Assembly: GCA_046710535.1 (NCBI GenBank)
Contig: JBKEHH010000007.1
Coordinates: forward strand, 1-64,000
DNA length: 64,000 bases
Direction of reading: 5' to 3'
Source of the DNA: CAWVSB01 sp046710535
GTDB taxonomy: Bacteria; Pseudomonadota; Gammaproteobacteria; Pseudomonadales; CAWVSB01
Position numbers and translations under genes: made by a program. Under the pieces are notes generated by a model. The model made no database searches, was not told where the DNA came from, and saw only the letters and a list, made by a program, of their open reading frames with translations. This document shows, piece by piece, positions 1-7,348 of this stretch (position 1 is the stretch's first letter; each line of letters starts with the position of its first letter).

Positions 1-2
1 TA

Positions 3-284
3 CCCGGGATGGTGGCTGCTAAGACTCATTTGCCAGTATTGGGCGTGCCGATTAAGTCTAAAGCACTTAATGGCATAGACTCTTTGCTTTCTATTGTGCA
101 AATGCCTGCGGGTATTCCGGTGGGCACCTTGGCAATATCAAATGCAGGTGCTACTAACGCCGGATTATTGGCGGCGTCTATTTTGGGCAATAAATACCCT
201 GAGATTAAGGCGCGGCTAATTGATTACCGCACCCAGCAAACTGAAAAAGTACTAGAAAGACTCGATCCTAGAGAGATGAAGTAA
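3..284 (+). CDS. purE: PurE, N5-carboxyaminoimidazole ribonucleotide mutase (C-terminal part)
   Basis: The window opens inside this gene; the frame is open from base 3 and about 93 C-terminal residues are visible. PurE moves the carboxyl group of N5-CAIR to carbon 4 of the imidazole ring in cytosolic de novo purine synthesis. The visible part carries the family's conserved PVLGVPI and QMPAGIPVGTLAI stretches and the helical tail with NAGLLAASILG. The internal ATG at base 9 lies in the conserved core and is not a real start. The stop overlaps the purK start by one base (TAATG), so the two are translationally coupled. Identification is firm; only the N-terminal half is missing, because of the window edge. 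Confidence 0.95.
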   Translation, partial: PGMVAAKTHLPVLGVPIKSKALNGIDSLLSIVQMPAGIPVGTLAISNAGATNAGLLAASILGNKYPEIKARLIDYRTQQTEKVLERLDPREMK

Positions 285-1417
285 TGAAAGTAGGGGTGTT
301 GGGAGCAGGGCAATTAGCGTTGATGTTGGCGCAAGCAAGTGTGGGCACTAATATCAAAGTTGTTCCTATTGGGCATAATATCTCTGACAAGCTAGAGCTG
401 TATTGTGAGCCTATTTATGGCGATATGAATGACTCAGTATTGCTAGAGGAATTCTTAGCGCAAGTTGACGTTGTCACCTACGAAACAGAAAATGTCTCCA
501 TCGATTTACTTAAGATTATTAGTAAAACTACCCAGGTATTACCTGGCTTAAATGTATTAGAGATTTTTCAAGATAGATTGTCAGAAAAGCAATATTTTGA
601 GCGCCTTGATATTCCGGTGGCGATTTATCACGACATTAGTCTGCCTGCTGATATTGAAAAAGCGGCGGAGCATGTTGGTTTTCCAGGAATACTAAAAACT
701 CGGCGTGATGGCTACGATGGCAAAGGCCAGGCAATTGTTAATAGCAAAGAAGAATTAGCAGCTGCATGGGATACGTTTAAGCATATCTCCTGTATCTTAG
801 AGGGCTTTGTTTCGTTCAGCGGTGAAGTGTCCGTTATTGCTGTTAGAGGTATTGATGGCGGCAGTGTGTTTTACCCGATAACCGAAAATCACCATCGTGA
901 CGGTATTTTGCGCTTGTCGACAAAAATCGGTGAGAATGATCTTCAAACTGTCGCCGAGAGTCATGCCCAGAAAATTATGGCAGATACCAATTATGTTGGT
1001 TGTATGGCAATCGAATTTTTTGTAGTCGATGGTACTTTAGTCGCCAACGAAGTGGCCCCACGAGTACATAATTCTGGTCATTGGACTATAGGCGGCACTG
1101 ATGCCTCTCAATTTGCCAATCACCTAAATGCAATTACTGGCAATCCACTGGTAAATCCAACCGCGCTGTCAGCTGTTGCGATGATTAACTTTATTAGCGA
1201 TTTACCTAACCCATTAGATTTGAATGTAGGCGCCGAGTCTTTATTTCATGACTACGGCAAGGCTAATAGACCGCTAAGAAAGGTCGGCCATTTGACCTTG
1301 CTAGGTGATGGCATGAGTACAAAAGAGTTTTACCAATTAATTGTTAAGACTTTAAATGCCTCTGGAGAGACAGCGTTAGCCAGTGATATTAACGAACAGG
1401 CATCGTCAATAGCGTAA
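284..1417 (+). CDS. purK: PurK, 5-(carboxyamino)imidazole ribonucleotide synthase
   Basis: The 377-residue ATP-grasp enzyme uses ATP and bicarbonate to carboxylate aminoimidazole ribonucleotide to N5-CAIR, the substrate of the PurE just upstream. It starts with the VGVLGAGQLALML Rossmann-like motif, has the ATP-grasp lysine/glycine loop GFPGILKTRRDGYDGKGQ near residues 131-149, and the EVAPRVHNSGHWT metal/phosphate motif near residue 260. Length is normal for the family. The start overlaps the purE stop by one base. Only 18 bases separate it from the downstream bicarbonate transporter gene, which is notable because bicarbonate is PurK's own substrate. Confidence 0.97.
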   Translation: MKVGVLGAGQLALMLAQASVGTNIKVVPIGHNISDKLELYCEPIYGDMNDSVLLEEFLAQVDVVTYETENVSIDLLKIISKTTQVLPGLNVLEIFQDRLSEKQYFERLDIPVAIYHDISLPADIEKAAEHVGFPGILKTRRDGYDGKGQAIVNSKEELAAAWDTFKHISCILEGFVSFSGEVSVIAVRGIDGGSVFYPITENHHRDGILRLSTKIGENDLQTVAESHAQKIMADTNYVGCMAIEFFVVDGTLVANEVAPRVHNSGHWTIGGTDASQFANHLNAITGNPLVNPTALSAVAMINFISDLPNPLDLNVGAESLFHDYGKANRPLRKVGHLTLLGDGMSTKEFYQLIVKTLNASGETALASDINEQASSIA

Positions 1418-1435
1418 AGGATTGAGAACTAAATT

Positions 1436-2374
1436 ATGTCAGATCCTATCATTCTATTTTTTATCTTTGGGTTTTTGGCAAGCCTATTCAAGTCTGATTT
1501 AAAACTGCCACCGCAGATTTACGATTTACTCAGCATAGTTCTATTACTAACTATCGGTATGAAGGGTGGAGTAGAACTAGCTAAACAACCTTTCGTAGAA
1601 TTAATGCCGCAGTTATTTGTAGTATTGCTTATTGGTTTTATTTTACCGTTGGTGCTGTTTCCAGTATTAAAGTATTTAGGCAAGTTTAATCGCGACGATG
1701 CCGCTTCTATTGCTGCGCATTATGGCTCGGTCAGTGTGGGCACATTTGCAGTTGCTATTGCCTATATGAGCAGTATGGGTATACCGTTTGAGGAATATGT
1801 ATCGGTGTTTGTGGTGATCTTAGAAATCCCAGCAATCATTGTTGGTATTTTATTGGCCAGAGGTATTCGTAAAGATATGCCTTGGGGCAAGATCAGCCAT
1901 GAAATATTTTTAGGCAAAGGTGTAGTGTTGCTAATCGGCGGTTTGATTATTGGTTGGATTGCAGGCCCCGATGGAGTGACTAAAATTAAGCCTTTGTTCT
2001 TCGATTTGTTCTCCGGCGTGTTGGCTTTATTTCTGCTAGAGATGGGTCTTATTACCGCCAGGCAGTTAGATAGCTTACGCAGCTATGGGCCGTTTCTAGT
2101 GGTATTCGGGGTAGTTGCTCCAGTTTGTCTGTCGCTGATTGGCATTGTTGTTGGTTTGTTGCTGGGTTTGTCGGTTGGCGGCGCCAGCATATTAGGTACC
2201 TTAACGGCTAGTGCTTCATATATTGCAGTACCGGCGGCAATGCGGATATCTGTTCCAGGAGCTAATCCAACCCTGTCATTATCGGCTTCCTTAGGTGTGA
2301 CGTTTCCATTCAATGTATTGGTAGGTATTCCGCTGTACTATCTAATTGCTAAACAGCTAAGTACCATTTTGTAG
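1436..2374 (+). CDS. sbtA: SbtA-type sodium-dependent bicarbonate transporter
   Basis: This 312-residue protein is almost entirely hydrophobic, with about ten predicted inner-membrane helices. It matches the SbtA/DUF897 family: an N-terminal DPIILFFIFGFLASLFKSDL segment, a TIGMKGGVEL motif, a central hydrophilic loop near residues 140-160, and an inverted second half with GLITARQL and TASASYIAVPAAMR. In cyanobacteria SbtA is a high-affinity Na+/HCO3- symporter; transport of bicarbonate here is inferred from family and context. It lies 18 bases after purK and 8 bases before sbtB, so all four genes probably share one transcript. Substrate specificity in proteobacterial members is less certain than the fold. 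Confidence 0.85.
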   Translation: MSDPIILFFIFGFLASLFKSDLKLPPQIYDLLSIVLLLTIGMKGGVELAKQPFVELMPQLFVVLLIGFILPLVLFPVLKYLGKFNRDDAASIAAHYGSVSVGTFAVAIAYMSSMGIPFEEYVSVFVVILEIPAIIVGILLARGIRKDMPWGKISHEIFLGKGVVLLIGGLIIGWIAGPDGVTKIKPLFFDLFSGVLALFLLEMGLITARQLDSLRSYGPFLVVFGVVAPVCLSLIGIVVGLLLGLSVGGASILGTLTASASYIAVPAAMRISVPGANPTLSLSASLGVTFPFNVLVGIPLYYLIAKQLSTIL

Positions 2375-2382
2375 GGGTAAAT

Positions 2383-2697
2383 ATGAACGACAGAAAGACA
2401 ATTGAATTGGTTACTGTGATTGCTGAGTCAGTGCTTGAAAAGAGTTTATCAAAAGATATTGAGCGCCTGGGTGCACGCGGTTATACCATTCAAGATGTTA
2501 GAGGCAAAGGTGCTAGAGGTTATCGCGCCGGTGAGTGGAATGAAAGTTCAAATATTCAGATTGAAATTTTGTGTGATGAGGCTGTTGCTAGAGAAATAGA
2601 AAATCATCTGCATAAAACGTATTTTCACAATTACGGTATGATTATATATACCGGTAAAGTCAGCGTTATGCGTTCGGATAAGTTCTCTAAAATATAG
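2383..2697 (+). CDS. sbtB: SbtB-like PII-family regulator of the SbtA transporter
   Basis: A 104-residue protein of PII (GlnB-like) ferredoxin fold. It has the DVRGKGARGYRAGEW stretch around residues 38-52, where PII proteins carry the T-loop, and a C-terminal IIYTGKVSVMR strand. SbtB proteins bind adenine nucleotides (cAMP/AMP/ADP/ATP) and gate SbtA according to energy and carbon state. The C-terminal cysteine pair (CGPxGC type) of some cyanobacterial SbtB proteins is absent, so no redox loop is expected. It begins 8 bases after sbtA, the standard sbtAB arrangement. Control of SbtA is inferred from this pairing. Confidence 0.82.
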   Translation: MNDRKTIELVTVIAESVLEKSLSKDIERLGARGYTIQDVRGKGARGYRAGEWNESSNIQIEILCDEAVAREIENHLHKTYFHNYGMIIYTGKVSVMRSDKFSKI

Positions 2698-2763
2698 TTT
2701 TAGTGTTGTTGATCGACGTTAAATAATTACCGACAGCTATTTGTGATTGATATTATATTTCAG

Positions 2764-2798
2764 GCAACCGTTAAGTATATCTGGACTGTAACGGTTGC
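2764..2798. terminator. Inverted repeat between convergent sbtB and nitronate monooxygenase genes
   Basis: GCAACCGTTA (2764-2773) and TAACGGTTGC (2789-2798) form a perfect 10-bp stem with a 15-base loop. It sits between two convergent genes, where a bidirectional terminator would be expected. There is no strong T-run on either side, so terminator function is uncertain. Confidence 0.4.
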
Positions 2799-2837
2799 TA
2801 AAACGCGCTGTTAATTACCACAACATAACTAGGGTGC

Positions 2838-3809
2838 TTAACTTTTAAAGCGCACTCCTTTGGCAAGACAGTCTCGAGTCTGGTCATATTCTTGTTGCAG
2901 TTGGGAGACGTACTCTCCTGTAGACATTAGTTTGTCTATTGCTCCAATACCTTGGCCGCAACCCCAAATATCCTTCCATGCTTTGGCATCATTGTTGCTA
3001 CCAAAATCCATTTTGCTTGGGTCAGATTCAGGTAAGTTATAAGGGTCAAGACCAGATGCCTTAATCGACGGCGCCAGATAGTTGCCGTGGACACCAGTGA
3101 ATAGGTTGGTGTAGACAATGTCGTTTGATGTGCCGTCGACAATCGCTTGCTTGTAAGCAGCGTCAGCGTTGGCTTCGCGAGTAGAGATAAATGCTGAACC
3201 AATATAACCAAAGTCTGCCCCCATGGCTTGTGCCGCTGCTATAGCGCCACCATTAGCAATAGAGCCTGCTAAGGCTATGGGGCCGTCAAAGAACTGTCTG
3301 ATTTCTTGGACAAGTGCGAACGGTGATACTGTGCCTGCATGACCTCCGGCGCCAGTGCATACGGCTATTAAGCCATCAGCACCTTTCTCCAATGCTTTTT
3401 TAGCATGGGCTATGTTGGTTATGTCATGCAGGACAATACCGCCGTAAGAATGAATTGCCTCGTTGACATCTTCTCTGGCGCCAAGCGAGGTAATAACAAT
3501 CGGCACCTTATACTTTACGCACATTTCAACGTCATGCATTAAGCGGTCATTAGATTTGTGCACGATTTGATTGACCGCAAAAGGGGCCGCGGGCGCATCT
3601 GGATTGTCTTTGCTATATTGCTCTAGTTCAGTGGTGATTTGAATTAGCCACTCCTCTAACACCGGTTCGGGCCGAGCATTTAGCGCTGGAAATGAGCCAA
3701 CTATGCCGGCTTTGCATTGTGCGATTACAAGCTCAGGATTGGAGATAATAAACAGCGGTGAGCCTATTACTGGTAGTTTAAGTTTTTGTAGGGCGCTAGG
3801 TAGTGGCAT
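2838..3809 (-). CDS. Nitronate monooxygenase / NAD(P)H-dependent flavin oxidoreductase
   Basis: A 323-residue FMN-binding TIM-barrel protein of the 2-nitropropane dioxygenase family. These oxidise alkyl nitronates or act as NAD(P)H:quinone/enoyl reductases. Visible signatures are the N-terminal PVIGSPLFIISNPELV, GADGLIAVCTGAGGHAGT near residue 145, ALAGSIANGGAIAAAQAMGAD near 180-200, and GYIGSAFISTREA. The start has a GAGA ribosome-binding sequence upstream. It stands alone on the minus strand, with 275 bases to the next gene. Subfamily substrate cannot be told from sequence alone; homologues near acyl-CoA genes are often called enoyl-reductase-like or nitronate monooxygenase. Confidence 0.85.
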   Translation of the reverse strand: MPLPSALQKLKLPVIGSPLFIISNPELVIAQCKAGIVGSFPALNARPEPVLEEWLIQITTELEQYSKDNPDAPAAPFAVNQIVHKSNDRLMHDVEMCVKYKVPIVITSLGAREDVNEAIHSYGGIVLHDITNIAHAKKALEKGADGLIAVCTGAGGHAGTVSPFALVQEIRQFFDGPIALAGSIANGGAIAAAQAMGADFGYIGSAFISTREANADAAYKQAIVDGTSNDIVYTNLFTGVHGNYLAPSIKASGLDPYNLPESDPSKMDFGSNNDAKAWKDIWGCGQGIGAIDKLMSTGEYVSQLQQEYDQTRDCLAKGVRFKS

Positions 3810-4036
3810 GTTGGGTTCTCTTTATAGTATTGCTAACATGATTTATTGGTTAAAGATAAAATGCGTTAGTTAATTTTAGCTAAAAACGATACCATTTTTA
3901 CTGATATTAAGCGTTTATAGATCAATATATTTTAAAGGGGCGCAACACAGAGCGGACTTAGCTTAGGAGTTAAGGCTAGCGAAGCAATACAAGTTTGAAA
4001 AGTTATCAGGAAATTTTTAATGACTAGGTTTAATTA

Positions 4037-4070
4037 GCCAACAAAGATGGCTGGTGCCGAATTTGTTGGC
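4037..4070 (-). terminator. Compound hairpin after the DUF2855 gene
   Basis: GCCAACAAA (4037-4045) pairs perfectly with TTTGTTGGC (4062-4070). Inside lies a second short stem, GGC/GCC (4049-4051 with 4056-4058) around a four-base loop, separated by symmetric 3-base internal loops. It begins 15 bases beyond the stop of the minus-strand DUF2855 gene. On that strand it is followed by TAATTAAACC, not a strong U-tract, so it is a plausible but imperfect terminator or 3'-end stabilising hairpin. Confidence 0.45.
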
Positions 4071-4084
4071 ATAATCATCTGAAT

Positions 4085-5179
4085 CTACATTTTTATCACT
4101 AGGCCAGATGAAGGCGGCAGCGCTCCTTTGCACGCCGCTGGATATAATTCACTGAGTCCATCCAACCCATTGCGATGATCTATCGTCATCCAGCCAAATG
4201 TTGCCATGGCAGCGCCAATAACAAAGCCGCTAGAACGCTTATCAAACTCTGCTGGGCCCCACTCTTTCATGCGTTCTAAAATATAGCTGGGTGCAAAAAA
4301 CATCTCATGTTTAGCGGGGTCAGTTTTTTCGGTAAATGCGCTACCATCTAAGTCTTCCCAGTGGGTTATTCCTACACTCATGTAGTAATTTAAGTTATCA
4401 CCAAATGTGTTTTGTAGGTCAGCCTTAACTGCAGCATTACCTGCCATATCAATAACGACTGAAGGTTTTTTTTGTAGTGTTTCAGCTAAAGAGTCATAAG
4501 ACACTGTCTCTTGATATAGCCCTAGGCCAGCGACAAAATCGACATTACGACTTGAGGTTAAGGCCACAACAGTTGGTGCGTTGTCATCGGTAGAAAGCCC
4601 ATAAGCTAAACCAAGGCTGGTTTTAGATGAGGCGCTAACAATGATAACTTGCTCGGAATTATAATAATTGTTGCTCGTTAACTGATCCCAAATACAAAAC
4701 GATGTCATATGTAGTGGTGCTAACAATATTCGTGCGGCGTCACCGCTGCGGTCGTAATTACTGCCAGCGAGTACCCTGTTGTAACGGTTATACAATGGCG
4801 GCAGCTTTTGGCGGTGTTCGATGTTGTCGACCAGTGCATTGTTGCTAATGTGTGACGGCGCTATAACTACCGATGTAGCAGGCGGGAAGTAACCGTAGAG
4901 GCGATCGCCAACCGGAACAGCATCATTATTAGATTCAACGACATCTGCAAAGGCCCACACTGGGATTATGCCCCAGCGGTTGTCAGCATTGTCTAAGGCC
5001 GGAAAAAATTGCCAATAACCTAAAGAATCGCCAGCGGCGGCATAAGTGAGGTTGTTAGCGGTAAAGGCAAACTGATCGATTTCGAGTCGAACTTCGCCCT
5101 CGCCTAATACTTTGACTTCTGCTTCAACTATTCGATATTCATTGGGGTTAGCTTTGTTAACTTGAAATTCGTTATACAT
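4085..5179 (-). CDS. DUF2855 family protein (medium-chain-dehydrogenase-like)
   Basis: A 364-residue soluble protein that matches the uncharacterised DUF2855 family. It begins with a GroES-like region (EGEVRLEIDQFAFTANNLTYA, with SLGYWQFFPA near residue 53) and continues with a Rossmann-like segment, but the NAD(P) glycine motif of true alcohol dehydrogenases is not clear. No catalytic zinc ligands are obvious. The start lies one base beyond the stop of the upstream flavoprotein gene and its AGGAAAA ribosome-binding site is inside that gene's end, so the two are tightly coupled. Function is unknown; context suggests it processes the product of the flavoprotein. The family call is confident, the role is not. 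Confidence 0.75.
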   Translation of the reverse strand: MYNEFQVNKANPNEYRIVEAEVKVLGEGEVRLEIDQFAFTANNLTYAAAGDSLGYWQFFPALDNADNRWGIIPVWAFADVVESNNDAVPVGDRLYGYFPPATSVVIAPSHISNNALVDNIEHRQKLPPLYNRYNRVLAGSNYDRSGDAARILLAPLHMTSFCIWDQLTSNNYYNSEQVIIVSASSKTSLGLAYGLSTDDNAPTVVALTSSRNVDFVAGLGLYQETVSYDSLAETLQKKPSVVIDMAGNAAVKADLQNTFGDNLNYYMSVGITHWEDLDGSAFTEKTDPAKHEMFFAPSYILERMKEWGPAEFDKRSSGFVIGAAMATFGWMTIDHRNGLDGLSELYPAACKGALPPSSGLVIKM

Positions 5180-5180
5180 A

Positions 5181-6590
5181 TTATTTTCCTGTCTCGCTAA
5201 GTCCTGCTTGAAATTCTAGTAATTTAACTGCCGCCAGTGGCGAATTCTTTTTGATACGATCAACGACTGCCCATTTTTCGGTATCGTCTTTAGCAATAGA
5301 CTTAAGCAGTGTAGTGGCGCCATCTAAGCGGTTGCCAGATATCCATTTTTGCAGTTTACCATCTTGTGACCATTGATATTGATTCATCAATGCTGCCGCG
5401 GTAAAGCGAATGAAGTCAACAGTAGTATTTGGCAGTGGAACTAAACCACATAGACGATTTTTTTCTTCTTCACAATCGTAGTTAAGCTCTACATGGGCAG
5501 TAAGAGCTGCGCTAAAAACTGGCTGGTAAGGACGCGCAAGCTGCGGGGTGATCAAGTTGCCACCGAATACCGGCTTACCACCAGGGTCAACGATCGCTGA
5601 CGCAGAGCAGTCAATATATAAAGTGTTAGCAGTAGTGGGTAATACGCCTTTTTTAAATTTCATTTCAGTGGTGCTAATGGCGGTGAGATGGCCTAAACGG
5701 ATCACGTTTTTAATTCGGCGCAACTGTTCAATTTCAAGTTTAGATACCGTGGCTGCATGAAACATTTCTGGTGCAGTTGACTCATCAATGCGTAAAAAGT
5801 AGCCGCATTGTTCTAAGCGCTGAAACATGTCATCGGGTGATTCAGATTGGGCGATATTTTCAATCATCTGGGCTTGGGTGCCAATGGTATCGAAGAAAAA
5901 CTCTTCGGTCATTTGAGTATTTTGACGATCTAGCAGCCAGGCTTCACGCGACACTATCCAAGTAATCATTCTCGGGTCTACATGTTGCTCCAGAAGCCAA
6001 AGGCACGCATCTATACCGGTTTTACCGGCACCAACAACAACATAGCCATCGGGTGCTGAAGTAACTGTTGGTAGGTCATTAAGCGGCATAAAACGCACGC
6101 CAGTACCAATTTCAAAGTTAGGCGTATGTGTTTTTGGGACGGTGGTTTTAAGGTAGGTGGCGTCGACCGTTTTGCGCTTAGCTGTTGCATGATATTGCTT
6201 GCCGCTGACTTTGGAGACAAACTTACCATCACCTTGATAATCACACATGGGGAAATAGTTAACGCGGCCTGAGGGAAGAAACTGGTGACGCATAACATCC
6301 TCAAAATAAGCGCTAACTTCGGCGCCGCTAGATAGCTCGCCTAGGCCGGCATTCAAACCTCCTTGTTCAATTCGTCCACTGCTAAGTTCTTTCGAGCTAA
6401 CACCATAAAAGGCTGCAGGCTGGTGTAATTGTACAAAGGGGTAAGCGACATTCCAGTGGCCGCCGGGCTTGGCGTAACGGTCAATAATTATTATTGTCGC
6501 GTCAGACTCACTCAATATTGTATCTGCAAAAGCCATTCCTATGGCGCCGCTACCGATAATGACGTAGTCGGCATTCAATTCTTCAACCAT
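5181..6590 (-). CDS. Flavoprotein monooxygenase-like NAD(P)/FAD-binding protein
   Basis: A two-dinucleotide-fold oxidoreductase of about 469 residues. The FAD motif VIIGSGAIGMAFAD is at the N-terminus, and a second NAD(P) motif YVVVGAGKTGID lies near residue 185, an arrangement typical of flavin-containing monooxygenases and related thiol/ketone oxygenases. I place the start at 6590 because a GGAG sits six bases upstream. The further-upstream ATG codons at 6632 and 6647 fall inside a perfect palindrome that looks like the operator. It is the first gene of a two-gene unit with the DUF2855 gene, divergent from a TetR regulator. Substrate is unknown. Confidence 0.78.
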   Translation of the reverse strand: MVEELNADYVIIGSGAIGMAFADTILSESDATIIIIDRYAKPGGHWNVAYPFVQLHQPAAFYGVSSKELSSGRIEQGGLNAGLGELSSGAEVSAYFEDVMRHQFLPSGRVNYFPMCDYQGDGKFVSKVSGKQYHATAKRKTVDATYLKTTVPKTHTPNFEIGTGVRFMPLNDLPTVTSAPDGYVVVGAGKTGIDACLWLLEQHVDPRMITWIVSREAWLLDRQNTQMTEEFFFDTIGTQAQMIENIAQSESPDDMFQRLEQCGYFLRIDESTAPEMFHAATVSKLEIEQLRRIKNVIRLGHLTAISTTEMKFKKGVLPTTANTLYIDCSASAIVDPGGKPVFGGNLITPQLARPYQPVFSAALTAHVELNYDCEEEKNRLCGLVPLPNTTVDFIRFTAAALMNQYQWSQDGKLQKWISGNRLDGATTLLKSIAKDDTEKWAVVDRIKKNSPLAAVKLLEFQAGLSETGK

Positions 6591-6629
6591 TCTGTGCTCC
6601 AGTATTTGAGTAAATTTAATGGGTTGCTG

Positions 6630-6665
6630 CATAACAGTGTTATACATTAATATAACACTGTTATG
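6630..6665. promoter_or_regulatory. 36-bp palindromic operator between flavoprotein and tetR genes
   Basis: Two perfect 15-bp arms, CATAACAGTGTTATA (6630-6644) and TATAACACTGTTATG (6651-6665), flank a 6-bp spacer. Each arm is itself nearly palindromic (AACAGTGTT-like core). It sits midway between divergent genes, one of which encodes a TetR repressor, the classic position for a shared autoregulatory operator. Confidence 0.8.
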
Positions 6666-6686
6666 TTTGTCAACTTAGAGTTAAAA

Positions 6687-7268
6687 ATGATTACAAATAA
6701 AGGCAAGATACTGCAAGCAGCAACGACATTATTACTAGAAAAAGGCTTGGCTGGCATGAGTGTTAGAGCTATTGCTAAGCTGGCGGGCGTGTCGACAATC
6801 GGTATATACAGTCACTTTCAGGGTAAGCAGGGCATTTTGGATGCACTGTATATCGAAGGCTATGGATATGTTGGCGAGGCAATGCTGACAGCCTCTCAAA
6901 TTGAAGACCCTAAAGCTGCAGCAATAGAGGGAGCTAGGTTGTATTTGGAGGTTGCTAAAGCTCATGAGGCGATCTACAGGTTGATTTTCGGCGAGGTGGA
7001 CTTTGATTACGAACCGGGTGAACAGGCCCGTACTGCCGCGTTGGAGGCATTTGGTTATTTAGTGGATATTGGTGCTAGATTATTACCCGCAGGTGCCAGC
7101 GTGGCTGAAAAGCAGACTATTGCCTTGCATATCTGGGCGCTAGTACATGGCTATGTGAGCTTGCAGCACCATGCGGTGCGAGACGTTGTGGTGATAGACG
7201 ATTGGGATAAACAGGCGCTGGTTGCGGTAGTCATTATGATTGATAGCGTTATTGCTGAGCACTCTTAA
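6687..7268 (+). CDS. TetR family transcriptional regulator
   Basis: About 193 residues with an N-terminal TetR DNA-binding domain. The helix-turn-helix spans roughly residues 22-45 (GMSVRAIAKLAGVSTIGIYSHF, shown here in part), followed by a helical ligand-binding domain of the TetR_C WHG type (HIWALVHGYVSL near the end). I prefer the ATG at 6687 because the earlier ATG at 6663 lies within the perfect palindrome upstream. It probably represses both itself and the divergent flavoprotein/DUF2855 genes. Inducer unknown. Confidence 0.85.
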   Translation: MITNKGKILQAATTLLLEKGLAGMSVRAIAKLAGVSTIGIYSHFQGKQGILDALYIEGYGYVGEAMLTASQIEDPKAAAIEGARLYLEVAKAHEAIYRLIFGEVDFDYEPGEQARTAALEAFGYLVDIGARLLPAGASVAEKQTIALHIWALVHGYVSLQHHAVRDVVVIDDWDKQALVAVVIMIDSVIAEHS

Positions 7269-7348
7269 TGCTTAGCTGTGGTTGCAGGCTAGATACAAAC
7301 AACTGATTCACTTTCTATAAGTATGCTGCCATCTGCTTTGCAATTCAT

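Noticed and set aside
4130..4151. About 20 of 22 bases shared with 8249-8270 (TTGCACGCCGCT...GATATAA)
   Set aside because: The match ends abruptly on both sides, one copy is inside the coding end of the DUF2855 gene, and flanks are not collinear. Too short to call a repeat or a gene remnant.
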